Source of the DNA: Brachyhypopomus gauderio
Lineage: Eukaryota > Chordata > Actinopteri > Gymnotiformes > Hypopomidae
DNA: 64,000 bases
Direction: 5' to 3'
Assembly (NCBI RefSeq): GCF_052324685.1
Contig: NC_135212.1
Coordinates: forward strand, 1,737,501 to 1,801,500
The position numbers were made by a program, and so were the translations under genes. Positions 48,870 through 61,929 of the stretch are shown one piece after another. Position 1 is the stretch's first letter. Each line of letters begins with the position of its first letter. Below the pieces are notes generated by a model. The model saw only the letters and a program-made list of their open reading frames with translations. It was not told the DNA's origin and made no database searches.

Positions 48870-50420
48870 GTACTGTATAAGGGGGAGTTTGGGTTGCTGA
48901 ATGTGGTTTAGAGAAGCATATCCGTTTACACTACCATAAAATCTTGTTACAATGCTTCTCAGATCGTATCCTTAAGTAATGTGTCTTGGGTGTGTTTGCA
49001 TCTGCATGTGTATGTGGACAATTGCTATATGAATATAACCCTAATACTCAAGTTGCAAATGGACAATGTCTAATTCTGAAAAAGTCCAATACATCACAGA
49101 TGGTCAACACTGAAACCAGAGTCTAACCTGGTTGGCGAGTTGCTTGTTCATTGCAAAAATACTGTGACGCAGTTTAAAAGATCCTCATCACCCGAAGTCT
49201 GGCAGTGTAAAGGAGCGTAAACCTCCTCTCTGAAACTACGTCGACCATTTCTAACGCAGGCTGTCTGCAGGAGAGCTGTAATCAGGGAATATTCTAACAC
49301 TATGACCTTTGTATAAAAAAGTTCATCTTTGCTTTTTTTTCAGGGCTTCGCCCTAATCTTGAGTTGTCCTCTTGTTCCTAATGTGAGCTGGAGTATCATC
49401 GAACCAGGTGTGATGTGAAGCTGTTGCAGACTCCAATTCCAATTTCTGTGTGAGTCCACCACAAGGACTCAGATCACTCACATTTCACCTGAAGTGACTC
49501 ATAGTTTTCCTCTATATTATGGACACACTCATAGGCGTGTCTAGGCCTTTGTAGGGGTGCTCAAGCAAATGGTATAATCCACTTTCTCTCTCTTAAACCC
49601 AGCTGTGCTGAGAGAGCACATGTACACACGCTAGACTGACTGTGGTGTGGTGGATCCAGTAAATAATGCAGACGGTGATTTATTTATTGCTCGGTAACAC
49701 ACACAGAGGAAGTCTGGGAATGGTTAGTGGGTGGAACAGGTGGAGCAATATCAGCACACTGGGAAGTTGATGTAGTAGCACCAGCCTTCTCTGTTAAATT
49801 CCTTGACATCATAAGATCTGTGCATGTCTGACTCAGCCGCCATTACAAACAGATGTCTATTATTTTCAAATGAATAAACAGAAAAACACACTGCATTGTT
49901 TCAATAAAGAGCAAGACTGTGACCTGTCCTGCCAGTCCACTCTGTTCCTGCTCCCAGCTTCACACCTGTTCACTTATATGAGATTTTAGATTATTGGACT
50001 GATAATCTAAATATAATCTATAATTTAGCTCAAATCATTATTTGATTTTAAACAGATCAAGCAATGTAAAATAAAACTGAAATGACAAAGACCTCCAACC
50101 TCCTAGAATAACATTCATGTTTATTACTTTAGATGGCAATACCATTGGCAAATAATTAACTTTTATAGGCATATGTCAACACCTACAGATCCAGATTCTA
50201 GCCTAAACTGATTTGATTGAGCGCAACTGATTCACACACAATGCAGGCAAATGGGAAAGTACAAACACACCTTAAAAAATCTAATCACGATAATAATGAA
50301 AAGCCACTCAAAGGTTTGATAAGAAACTGACTACAACTGAAATCACAAATAAACCGATTTCAGGAAGACCAACACAATATACAACAACGGCGGAAATTAT
50401 CGCCCAGAAAAGATACTGGC
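48870..50420. other. Spacer without recognised gene
   Basis: Non-coding. A stretch at about 49530-49920 (ggcgtgtctaggcctttgta) looks like a dispersed fish repeat, but ends could not be defined. Nothing else is supported. Confidence 0.4.
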
Positions 50421-50426
50421 TTTGTT

Positions 50427-50768
50427 ATTCTACGAAGTTCTGTTATTCTACGTTGTTCTGTTTGTTATTCTACGAAGTTCTGTTATTCTACGTTGTTCTG
50501 TTTGTTATTCTACGAAGTTCTGTTATTCTACGTTGTTCTGTTTGTTATTCTGCGAAGTTCTGTTATTCTACGTTGTTCTGTTTGTTATTCTACGAAGTTC
50601 TGTTATTCTACGTTGTTCTGTTTGTTATTCTACGAAGTTCTGTTATTCTACGTTGTTCTGTTTGTTATTCTGCGAAGTTCTGTTATTCTACGTTGTTCTG
50701 TTTGTTATTCTACGAAGTTCTGTTATTCTACGTTGTTCTGTTTGTTATTCTACGAATTCTACGAAGTT
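50427..50768 (+). repeat. 40-bp tandem array, about 8 units
   Basis: Each unit is built of two related halves: ttattctacgaagttctg and ttattctacgttgttctgtt. Variant gcgaag appears every third or fourth unit. Periodicity opens all three frames; no gene. Confidence 0.95.
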
Positions 50769-51129
50769 CTGCATCACGCACAGCTACAAATAAGTTTTAA
50801 TTACTTTTCTGAGGGAAACTGATATGACAAAAGAATATATTTAGCAAGTTATCAAAATAAATAAAATGAGTGATAAACACCGACGTCACAACATTTGAAT
50901 CATATTTCCAACAAATGCTCGTATTAGGCATTATCATATTATATCTACAAATGCAAAACAAAACAAACTAGCCGACCCACCGTGTTCGGGTGATTTGCAT
51001 TTGTTCATAATTTTGTCATTCATACGCAACTTTATATACCTTAACATGCAGATCGTCCAGAGAACGTTACTCCGTAAACTAGCCTCACCTGTTGGGTTGT
51101 GAAAGACGAAACAAATATTCACTGGTGTA

Positions 51130-51860
51130 ATTCATTACCTTCGTAGTAAATAAGAATGGCTCTGACAGCGCATCGGCAGCAAGGGCCTCTGCGTCCATGT
51201 CCCCTCCTCTGTGTAACCTGAACGTGTGGCCCGAGTCGAAACAGCACCGTGCGTCCATCTCCGCCCACCGGACGGGTCGCCCTGTGCCGTCAGATGGAGC
51301 AGTGCGGCCCAATGTTGGAGATGGGTAATGGAGAAGAGACATGCTGACGGAACACCGGTGGGCGTATGTAAAGGGCGGAGGACATGTCAGTCATGCAGCA
51401 TACTTGTAATGCTTCTTGTTTCGTTTTATCGCAGTGAAGCATGAGGTCTTCCTTTATAGGAAGGAATATAGGTCTGCAACTTCTTCGCGAATTTCAGTAA
51501 ATTAACGAGGTTCAGTTTTATTTGTGTAACATTTTATACATACTATCACGAAGTAGTTCCAGACATCTGGGTTGACTCAGTCTGAGGGCTCTAATTTCGT
51601 GACTGTGCAAAGGCGTTAAAGGCGCGTGTTCCTATATAGTTTAGTAGGACACGCGCGCGTTTATTCCCATTTTATTGCAGTTTGGTGGGTAGAAATAAGC
51701 GCGCTGATGACGAGGTGGGTGCAGTGACGCAACAAGGGCTGTGACGTCTAACATCCGCCTGCGTCCCGTGCCGTAATAACGCCGCTAAAACCTCTGAGGA
51801 CCTGCACTTATCGCAAAGGCGAGTATTTTCACAATGGGACTTTGACCTCGATCATCACTA
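51130..51860. promoter_or_regulatory. CpG-rich segment, possible promoter or first exon
   Basis: Locally high CpG density (ccgcccaccggacgggtcgc at 51257; acacgcgcgcgtttatt at 51649; gtcccgtgccgtaataacgc at 51763) in otherwise AT-rich DNA. A minus-strand open frame ends at a donor-like gtaatg near 51140 and could be a first exon (MDARCCFDSGHTFRLHRGG), but no protein family is recognised. Could also be an uncharacterised repeat. Confidence 0.3.
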
Positions 51861-54347
51861 GAAATGCCTCAGGTACCCACCGAGAATCTCCGCACCTGCC
51901 AAAAAACTAAAGCCAGGAATTCTGTTATGAGACCCCCCCTCCACCTCTCTACCCGCGATGGCGCCCATTGGGGTGTGATAAAGTCACGGCAAAAATTGGA
52001 GTGATATACAATATTGATTGAAATGGACTGTACGTAATGTAATATTTAAAAATGAAGCATATCGTGCATCGTATTATGCATATAGGTGTCAAATTCCCCA
52101 ATGGCACAGGAGACGGTAGTGGGAGTGTCAGTGACAGTGACTGAATATTAGTGGCCATAGCAATAGGATGGAAAGAGGATTGCAAAATTTATTTAAACAC
52201 ATTTAATTCATTTAATTAAATATATTAATAATTTAATTCATGTATTTTAGTTAATATGATCTATATAATTATATATCTTGTATGAATAAATTATATATTA
52301 TGTATAAGCAATTACAGTATGTGAATATTTATTTTACTCTCACCACAGTGAACAACAATAATGATAATAGGAATTATAATTTTTGCTGTCCTTGTAAATA
52401 ATAATTATTAAGAAAGGCATTACTAATATTATTGTAGGCCTATGTCTGTTTCCTCATCTGCAGCAGCTATGATGAAATTCGCTGTGTTGCTGGCTCATGC
52501 TCTGCTTTTAAAGTGAATGACAGGAGTTCATCTGATTGGATATTGCAGCTGCACACCCACCCACACCTGCCCATCACCTGTTCAGCCTACTCTGCACTGC
52601 TCATGAAAATGCTTTGTGACATTATCTATGATGGAGAGGAAATCAGTACAATGACATGTTCTCCGGTAAAGCTTATATGTAGAGAAAATATCATACTTTA
52701 GAAGTTACTCAATAATACAAATTATATTTTAGCCTGTAAGAATAAAAGCAAGGATTGAACTCAAACATTAAAAAGGAAAAACAAGAGGTTGAAGTTGTAT
52801 TTGGAGCTGAAGAGTTGCTGACGTGCTCAGCACATTCCCCAGGGTGGTGCTTTATGGGTAAACAGCTGGGAGGGATTATTAGGCCCCGCCCACTGGTCCT
52901 CTGCTTGAGCCGCATGTAAGACCACTGCTAATAAAACATTTACAAATACAAATTGAATCCAATGCAGAAACAGTGATGTGTGAGGGGAATGTGGTGGGCA
53001 GTGAACTGCCATCAGGAACAGCAACACACACTCATCAGTGCCAAAACCCACAACTCTCAGGTGAGAATGAAAACAAACAAACAAACAAACAAACACACAA
53101 ACAAAAAAACAAAAACACAGCATAAATATAGCCAAGATATTCAAAGCATAATTGCCGACATGAAAAGCTCAGACAATGTCCTTCAATGTCATACCATTAG
53201 AGAAGACATATTGCACATTGGCATGTACAAGCTGTTGTGTGTTTTTAAAGATCCCAGATGTTCTGTGAGTCTGAATCATTTGAGAATGGTTTACATGCTG
53301 CATGCACGTTACTGCTATAGAAGCCACAAAGACTTCATCCACAGATGGCAATTAAATGACTTGTGTAAGATAGGGTTCAAATGAGGATTCTGTATTCAGA
53401 ATCAAACTGATGCACCAGACATAACAGCTGTGTGAATCCTTAAATAAATAAATAAATAATACACATTTGCACAGTCATGCATGAATTAACAATGTATTCA
53501 TTTAATCTAACCCTATCTTATCTAAGTAGCTAAAATTATTTCCACGGTTCACGAAAATTATACCTTGGGTTCATTTCCTATTTTGGTTTCTGTAGCACAG
53601 CAGAGTGACTGTGATGACTGGTGTGATTTTGTTAGCAATAGTCAGTCTTGAGTCATGCCAGTCTACAAACAGGTCACTTAGCTCATTCATTTAGGAGATA
53701 TTGGTGTACACAATAGCCATTGTTATTACAGGAAGTTTTTTATATTATCATAGTTTCAAGATGACTGCAAAATTTCATAAACTTCAACGTTTATTACAAA
53801 GTCTTTTTTTCACATTATTTCTTTTTTGAAGACCAAAGCTAAGGGCGAACAGTCCTGGTGTTACTCCAGGATCAGGCCAGACACACTGGGCTCCCTGGTG
53901 TATAAGCTCACAATTACATTACACTTTATATTGCAGATTAATAAATTGACAAAACATTAAACTTTGGTTAGCACAAAAAATGATAGTGCAGCTGTTTGCC
54001 CATTAAAAGGCATGCTTTACCTTAATTGTAAGTGTTACTACTTTAATAGCATTTAAATGGCTGAAAAGTACTCATTCCATAAACTTAGTAATATACAAAG
54101 ACATGACTTTGGTTGGTACAGATAATATACAATTAAACATTGAGTCATACATGAATGCTTCCAGAAAATGGTATGAATTTCATCATGAGTTTGTACTTTT
54201 AAGGTTAAACATGTGGCTGGAAACCTAACATTAAAAATAAAGACGGCCTAATGATACTAAATCAAAATGAAAAAAACACAAACAAACCGACTACATGACC
54301 TCAGAGACCTCAGAGTTCCATGTTGGAGAATGAGCCTGTTTTAGACC
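51861..54347. other. Spacer and btbd17 3' side
   Basis: No gene recognised. Contains a diverged repeat at 52480-52545 shared with 46435-46495 and an (AAAC)n run at 53068-53100. The last part (about 53780-54347) is probably the btbd17 3' UTR on the minus strand, with a possible polyadenylation signal (tttatt on this strand) at about 53791. Confidence 0.45.
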
Positions 54348-57249
54348 TTACTTTCTGGTTGTCACAAGGTTTTGATAGATGGGCTTGACTATAACATGCA
54401 GGTATAACGAGCTGTCAATAAGGTACTCCGATGCCCGGCGCTGCAGGTCTGCATCCACGAGAAAGTCGCCGGTCTCCTCTGTACTTTGGTGAAAGTTGTA
54501 AACATGGCGCACCAGAACCTTCCCCTGGTGCCGAGCTAACACGATCACCGTCTTCTGGAAGCTAACGCCGGCGAAGTCCTGGCTGGACGAGGCCGGGGTG
54601 ATGATCACGCGCGGCTGTCCGCCGTCTGTGCGTGTGGGCTGCAGGGCCCCGTGGTCGGAGTAGCTGGAGCGCATGCCGAGAGGGAGCCAGCGCGGGGAGA
54701 AGAGAGCGTTCCACGTCACGCGTTTGGACACGTCGTGGCCGCTGGGGCCCAGCTGCGTCTGGAAGCTGAAACTCCGGTCGTCGCGCGTGGGGTTATTGAT
54801 CACCCACGACGAGCCCCAGGCCGGCGATAGGTAGTTACGCGGCATGAAGAGGCTGCAGTTGAGGGCAAAGTACTTGCCTAGCTGAATGGGGGAGGCAGAA
54901 TGGAACTGGAAGGTCAAGAAGAGAAGGTCGCGGACAGACTCGCGGTACTTCATCATCAGCGGCGATTGTTTCTGCAGGCGGAAGAGGTGTTGTGGCGGTA
55001 TCATGCTGTAGCGCACGGCCTGCAAGGCGTTCTCTGCCACCGCGTCTGCAGGCTGGTTGTGGCTGATCCAGGCCTCCAGAGCCTCGTAGAGCTCCAGCTC
55101 GTTGTGCAGTACCAGGTCGGAGCGCTGCATCAGAGACATCAGGAGGTCCTCGCTCACCGAGCGCCACTCCGCACTCTGGATCACTGACGACAGGTTCCAC
55201 GAGAGGTACTGCAAGCAGCTGTTCCTGAGCGTCATGTCTCCGATCTGCACGGCGTACTGGTACCAGGTCACCACGTGTCCAGCTGGAGAATCACTGGACA
55301 AATGCTGCATCATGTAACGGGTGACGCCTTGCTGCAGGGGCCAAACATGGTACTTACTGGCTAACCGATGTAGTGGGATAGCCTGGCTCAGGCGCACGGA
55401 GATATCACCACAGTACAGGTACCTGCCATGGAGAGGTGTCACATTAGAGTACAGAAATCACCTTAAGATGCAGGTGTTAATACACCATAAAACTACAGTA
55501 TCAACGCTCACAGCCAATTAAACCCAAGTAAGGGGATTCAGCGCACAAGCATACAGCGCACAAGAACGTGATTCGAAGTGATTCCAGAACCATTGGTGGC
55601 CAGGAATCCACAAGAGCCCAACTCATACTCTTAAGATGTGGCAGGTGGTTCTGACGTTACGTGACTCTGCAAGTTCTGCAGATGTCCAGCAGGTGTGACT
55701 TCGTCAATGAGAGCAGCATCTCAGTCTCATAAAGGCAGAAGAAGCACGATCACGTTGCACTCAAGGTGTTAAGAACGCTCACCAGTATGACCACTGTTGG
55801 TGGGATAGTTTTGCATGACAGATCACTCTCTACCCTGCAGTGACACTCATGTGAGTAAACACTCTCCATGACAGATCACTCTCTACCCTGCAGTGACACT
55901 CATGTGAGTAAACACTCTCCATGACAGATCACTCTCTACCCTGCAGTGACACTCATGTGAGTAAACACTCTCCATTACAGATCACTCTCTACCCTGCAGT
56001 GACACTCATGTGAGTAAACACTCTCCATTACAGATCACTCTCTACCCTGCAGTGACACTCATGTGAGTAAACACTCTCCATGACAGATCACTCTCTACCC
56101 TGCAGTGACACTCATGTGAGTAAACACTCTCCATGACAGATCACTCTCTACCCTGCAGTGACACTCATGTGAGTAAACACTCTCCATTACAGATCACTCT
56201 CTACCCTGCAGTGACACTCATGTGAGTAAACACTCTCCATTACAGATCACTCTCTACCCTGCAGTGACACTCATGTGAGTAAACACTCTCCATGACAGAT
56301 CACTCTCTACCCTGCAGTGACACTCATGTGAGTAAACACTCTCCATGACAGATCACTCTCTACCCTGCAGTGACACTCATGTGAGTAAACACTCTCCATT
56401 ACAGATCACTCTCTACCCTGCAGTGACACTCATGTGAGTAAACACTCTCCATTACAGATCACTCTCTACCCTGCAGTGACACTCATGTGAGTAAACACTC
56501 TCCATGACAGATCACTCTCTACCCTGCAGTGACACTCATGTGAGTAAACACTCTCCTGCATATTAACACTTGTTGTGAGCAATCATGTTGAACTATGCAT
56601 ATTATATACTTTATACTTCAAATTTTGATTGTATTGCAGTAGTTGTGTTTTTTGAGAATGCATAGTTAATGCATAGTTAATGCATGTGAATTCACCTTCA
56701 AAATTGAAGAAATTAGGCATACATTATGCTGTTATTCATTTTACAGTTACTGTTTGAGATTTGACCATACTTTCTCTTTAACATGTAGCTTCATGATGTT
56801 GTTTTTACACAGAAATATATTATTTTACTTTAAGTCAAGTGAAGAAGTATATTTCTTTCACTGCTATAGGATCAGTCTGTTCTAATAATCTGTGAGTATA
56901 TGCATTATACTGGTATATTAAGGTATGGGAAAGATCTTTTTGAAATATCTCAGGGTTTTCTATTCCATAATCCGATATGCTATTTTCAAGGTTTTATTCA
57001 AATGTAATAGCACTGATTGTGTTACTAGTATTATCTTTAAAAATATTAACAATACATATTTTTTGCCAGTAGATGCTGTTTGTGTTACTCATATTTGTTC
57101 TCTTGTGGAAATGGGACAGAGTAGCTCAGTACTAAACAATCAATACTTGGTTATGTCTAAACATTAGTGGTATAGGAAATTTCTAAACATTACTTATGTT
57201 TAGGAAATGTCTAAACATTACTTATATAGGAAATTTTCAACTAATTGGA

Positions 57250-57315
<66 letters not shown>

Positions 57316-59793
57316 ATGCACATCCTGCTAATGTTTACCTTGCTTTCAGAAACAGGAAGACCATTGGGAACTCATAAAAGTGGGTGGTTTTTCAAATTCA
57401 GAATTGGTCATAGGAAGCCTCGGAGAAAGTGAGATATATAATGTTGAATGGATATATAATGGAACTGGTGGAACTGAGCAAACATTGATGGTGATTGGGT
57501 ATATGTTTAAATAGGCACAGTTTGGTTTAAAAGTCAGTTTTCACTATTAATGTTGAGCCTTGAGGATGTGCTGTGATTCAGTGAAACACTGACAGAGGGT
57601 CATGCTGACCAGTCCTGTGAAGAGCTTGTGGGGATGTGGTTTCTGGTATGGGGTGAGATGGACCCTTTGTGAAGCTATAATTGTTTGGCACAGGATAATT
57701 GACTTCATGTCCTGTGTATAATTTATAATTAGGCACCATAAGGAATTGCAATCTGTTTATCTAGATAGTATGTATTGATTTATAAAACAGACAAACATTA
57801 ATATGATAAAAGTAACTTTTTATGTATTTTGTTTTCATGTTATCAATATCTCATGTTTCATTGAGCTAAATGTTTCAGCACATTAAATGCATCAAACACA
57901 CCAGAAACAAAGCAGAGAGCCACACATGGACAAACCTCCATCCTCAGCAAAAACACTAAGACACAGAACATGACAAAAAGCAGCTAATATCAATTCAATT
58001 TCCTGTTTAGATCCGCTTTTAGTTAAGAAACTCTATCTTAATAGTTTTATCTTATTTACTTTACTTTTTTACTTTTTGTTATTTTAATATTTTTATCTTT
58101 AATTTCTTTTAACATTTTCCTTTTGTCTTTTTGTCTTATCTCCTTTTAATGTTTCTTTTATTTATACTGTAAAGCACTTTGAGTTACATGTATGTATGAA
58201 AGGTGCTATACAAATAAAGATTATTATTATATGAGAAGCCATGTTGGGACCAGTTTTCTTTCTGCAGCAAATAAATTCTTTAAACCATGATAAATAGCTT
58301 TAAATCTAACTTTCTTATGCTGCCTAAGAGTTCTGCAAAGTACTGTGCATGTCGGTGAATAAACTGTAAACCTTATGTCAGTGTTTACACCTTTACCTCT
58401 GAAACACTCACCTAATGAACTTGTCAAAGATGGCAGTAGAGTCAGCACTCTCTCTGAGGACGAGGCTGCTGGAGTTGGCCGTGTGTAGGAGCTCGGCTAG
58501 AACGTCGCTCTGTAGGCCGAGCACCAGCGAGTGACCCTGGATCACCTTCAGCTCCTCCGTGCCGAGGGTCACGACACGCAGGGTCACGTCACTGCCGTTC
58601 CCTTGAGCCAGCAGTGCGTCCAGACGCTGCACCAGCGCCATCGAGTGGTTCAGGACGGTAGCTCCATTCTCCACCGAGCCCTCCAGTTTCAGGGCGGCTG
58701 CGGAAAGCGGGGCGAGATGGAGTGGGGTTTGGTTGGTGACGCACATTATCGTTACAAGGACCCCTGCATATTATGCAGAAATATTATTGTATAATTGACG
58801 CTCAATTTTCCTGGATGCTACTTGTAGAGCTTGGCAAATTTAACATACTTAACATCAAAAGACCTTTTAAAATATGAATATTCTAATATAAGAGTCATAA
58901 AAGTTAATGAAGTCAAATGGAGATCTCATTAAGAATTCATACAAACAAAAGGTCCTTAGTTTTAAATATTATGAGAAACTAATGGAAAAACTACATGCTG
59001 ACATCCATTTCAGGCTAATACGAGGATGGTAATGTATCTGTGAATGTCCACTCAGATAATGATTCATCACAGACTGATTAATTAGTATCTGGGTAACCAA
59101 TTATAACCGAAGAGTTGTAATATTCTCCATGAGATAATTGCTATAGTGATAAGGTGATGAATTTCAGCTTGTGCTATAGCAAGTGCTATAGATGAAAGAA
59201 AACAAACCATGAATAAAACTCAATCAAAAGTCATTTGGGGGGCAGGAGGAAGTGATGATAAAAGAAGCTTCGTTCCATGGAAACAAGGTCAAGTGCAAAT
59301 CCTCATTTTAAATCAAATATTCATATTCTTTTCACGCACACTGAGAGGATTCTGTATCTCATGCTGGTGGATGTGAGATATTTTGCCCCAGATCAAATTT
59401 TTAAGGGAGAATATGAATCGTTGTAAACAAAGTCTTCTTAGGCATGTTCTCCGATCTGTTGCGGACATGCTGAACAATGTTTTGAGGACACTTCTCACCA
59501 CCCCATTCCGCAGCTTGAATTATTAATGTACAGTCCAAAATCTGTGAGTGGGAGAGCAGTGTTGAAATCACACGAGACATCCCGCTTATTCAATTATTCA
59601 GAATCCAGTGACCTGATATTGCACAAGAGAGAACACTGTTTCTGTTGTGCATTACTACTGCTTCTAATGCAGCATACGCTCCAGTGCCATCTGCACGATT
59701 AATAACAAGACAAGTAAAATCTGTTGTCTTACCTCCTCCTACTGACACCATCTGGACAGCAAGCACTGCACACAGGGCAGCTAGACAGACCAT
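54348..59793 (-). CDS. btbd17: BTB/POZ domain-containing protein 17
   Basis: Secreted-type BTB-BACK protein, related to galectin-3-binding protein; cellular role little known. Minus-strand exons: 59733-59793 (ATG at 59793), 58412-58697, 54348-55422 (stop), joined in phase to 473 residues, close to human BTBD17 (478). Seen: signal peptide VCLAALCAVLAVQMVSVGGG in exon 1. The BTB domain runs over exons 2-3 (LLAQGNGSDVTLRV, HSLVLGLQSDVLAELL, then FDKFIRYLYCGDISV across the junction). A BACK region follows (YAVQIGDMTLRNSCLQYL, RSDLVLHNELELYEALEAW). The C-terminal domain is strongly conserved with the human protein (WVINNPTRDDRSFSFQTQLG, GVSFQKTVIVLARHQGK, GDFLVDADLQRRASEYL). Intron 2 (55423-58411) holds a 53-bp minisatellite, a (TG)n run and an L2 tail. 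Intact. Exon 1 coordinates rest on phase and the donor gtaagac. Confidence 0.94.
55814..56555 (+). repeat. 53-bp minisatellite, 14 units, in btbd17 intron 2
   Basis: Unit begins catgacagatcactctctac or cattacagatcactctctac and ends gagtaaacactctc; unit starts are spaced exactly 53 bp from 55814. The only regular difference is g or t at the fourth base, in the order g g g t t g g t t g g t t g. Confidence 0.97.
57250..57313 (+). repeat. (TG)n microsatellite in btbd17 intron 2
   Basis: Pure TG run of about 64 bp on the plus strand. Confidence 0.95.
58150..58222 (+). mobile_element. L2-type LINE 3' tail
   Basis: ctgtaaagcactttgagtta, then aaaggtgctatacaaataaa and (TTA)n: the terminal signature of fish L2-like LINEs or the SINEs that share it. 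AT-rich sequence upstream may be the rest of the element, too decayed to define. Confidence 0.6.
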
Positions 59794-60840
59794 GGTTGGA
59801 ATTTTCTCTCCAGTTGGGTGGCACGTGGCACTGCTGCTATAGCCTCTCCTTATTTCTCGCTTATGTCTCTCGTTTCTCCTCCTTCTGCCTTTACCGTCTC
59901 ACCTGTTTCTCCTTCCCTTCTCCCTGTGTGCATGTGATGAGGCAGTGGGGCAGGTGTAGGGTACGTTTGTACGGTGCCCAGTCTCCCTGTCCCACACTCC
60001 TTATGTAGGACAGTGGCCCTTCCCATAACCTCACGGGGACCATTGATTGGTGGAATCTGGCTGGGCCGTTGCTATGACAACAGCTTTGATTTTGACTTTC
60101 TCCTTCTCCGAGTGTTACATGCATCGATCCGTGGCACCCAGCCAGCCAAGAGACTGAATATATTTTGGAATAGAGTGGGTGGATCACATCAGCAAATGAC
60201 AGCCAACCAATGGGTTTTTTACATTTTTTAGAACTAACAAAATAAATCCCCATACAAGTCTTGGTATCTATTCTAGAATGTGTATTAGTGTTTAAATAAG
60301 TGGTTCATGGTGTTCAAAAATTTGTCTTACCATATCAGTCTTACTGGGTTCATATATATATAATCTCAATTACTGTAATCAGTTCTAAGTGAGAAGCCAC
60401 TAAAATTAAAGAAATCATTCTGCATCATTCTGAAGCATCCTGTGTATTTGGCCTCCTCTTCATGCAGTACATTGTCAGCAGAAGACTAGAAGAAGGTCTG
60501 AACCCTCTATTCATGCGATATTGTGTTTGGAGAAACACCACTGGAAATATCCTGGTTAAGGTTAAATTATATCATCATTTGTCTTTGACTCAGCTGGGGA
60601 TCAAGGTAGAAGCGTTCACGTCGCGATCCCTGTCAAGTGATGTTATCTATGTTACTTGCGAATTCTACCAAACATTTTGAAGGTTAAATGATCAAAAGGC
60701 CCATCATAAAGCTTGCATTTGTATGGCCACTTTAAGCAGGTTGCTGTGCGATTCAGTTATTTAATATATTTTAACTTTTTCATAAACATATACTACTCAT
60801 TGGCACCCTATTTATACAAGTAATCACAATATAGACAACA
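59794..60840. other. Upstream of btbd17; no gene recognised
   Basis: Presumed promoter side of btbd17 followed by AT-rich spacer. Open frames on both strands of 59891-60253 overlap each other and show no family signature. Confidence 0.45.
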
Positions 60841-60849
60841 ATACAGCAA

Positions 60850-61004
60850 TTTAATCTAATTAAATTCAGAACAAATATGTGTCTTAATTAGGTAAGAATA
60901 ATAAAACTTATATGTATGATCGGTGTTCTCCTTATCAGGAGAGGAGGTACAGTGGACTGGATGTGGGGTAGTGGAAAAGTACAGTGATACAGGGGGAGGG
61001 GGGG

Positions 61005-61040
<36 letters not shown>

Positions 61041-61196
61041 GGGAGAGAGAGGGAGAGAGAGACAGGAGTTCTAACTGAGGAGCAGGCAGATAAGGGAGTG
61101 AACTGAATGTCAGAGTGTTCTGACTAAGGGATACAGACAGCGAATAACAAATTCCCTTACACTCCCCCGTTACCATATTGATAAGACATGATAACA
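60850..61196 (-). mobile_element. LTR-like repeat, left copy (truncated)
   Basis: Direct repeat of 62060-62369. Shared words are gaataataaaac, aaatatgtgtcttaa, agttctaactgag, cagacagcgaataacaaat and a terminal atgataaca. On the minus strand it begins TGTTATCAT. It lacks the part equivalent to 61930-62060. It contains a (GA)n run (about 61005-61062). Confidence 0.6.
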
Positions 61197-61908
61197 GTAA
61201 AACAAAACAAAGTAAAATATGATAATTTTCTTCTATAGCACATTTGGAGGGGGACATCAGTGGAATTGGGGCACACCCGAATGGCTGAAACAGGTTGAGC
61301 CTCAGTAGCAGCATGATGTCAGGAGTAGGTTTACCTCAGCAAGAGCAGATACAAGATTATAATAGACATGTCTTAGTACAGAGAATTGTAAATTAATGGA
61401 CTATAGTGTGCAAAGATGGGGTCCAGAAGATCTAGCTATGGCAGCACAGCCAGAATGGTGGAGCTATAAGATAGCACAGACATGAGGGATCTCTGAGACA
61501 TCATTTATCTGCAGGCAGAGGCAAAGAACAAGGCACATTAACATTTAAACCATTATGTTTTTATATGAGGAGACGTGTATTCGCCGGCTAACACATCCAG
61601 GCTGCCTGAAAAAGAAACACTATGAATGATATTAACCTGAAAAAGAAAAACCCAGAGTAAAATAGATTTAATAACAATAGTAAAAACAATACAGGACACA
61701 CAAGGCTCAAATATCAATGAACATACAGCTATTGATGTTCAGTGCAGGTAAATCAGGTAAGAATATCCCAATTGGGGCACTAGTATTCCAACAAAGCAGT
61801 GCAGAAACAACACTCACTCAGGAAGTTTGAGGAAAAACAAAATTACAGGGGAAAACACAGTGCTAAACAATCATTCACAGATAAACAAAAAAAAGCTTAC
61901 CTAGAAAG

Positions 61909-61926
61909 ATCCCGGATGAGCCCCCA
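61909..61926 (-). other. Proline-tRNA-type primer-binding site
   Basis: On the minus strand tggggg followed by ctcatccgggat, one base from the proline-tRNA primer-binding site used by gamma-type retroelements. It sits immediately downstream (minus strand) of the proposed LTR end at 61930. Confidence 0.55.
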
Positions 61927-61929
61927 AAT

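Noticed and set aside
50422-50822. Cysteine/phenylalanine-rich repeat proteins in three frames
   Set aside because: All three frames of a 40-bp tandem array are open; none has a family signature.
55814-56555. CRISPR-like regular array
   Set aside because: Units are contiguous, with no spacers between repeats, and this is a eukaryotic intron.
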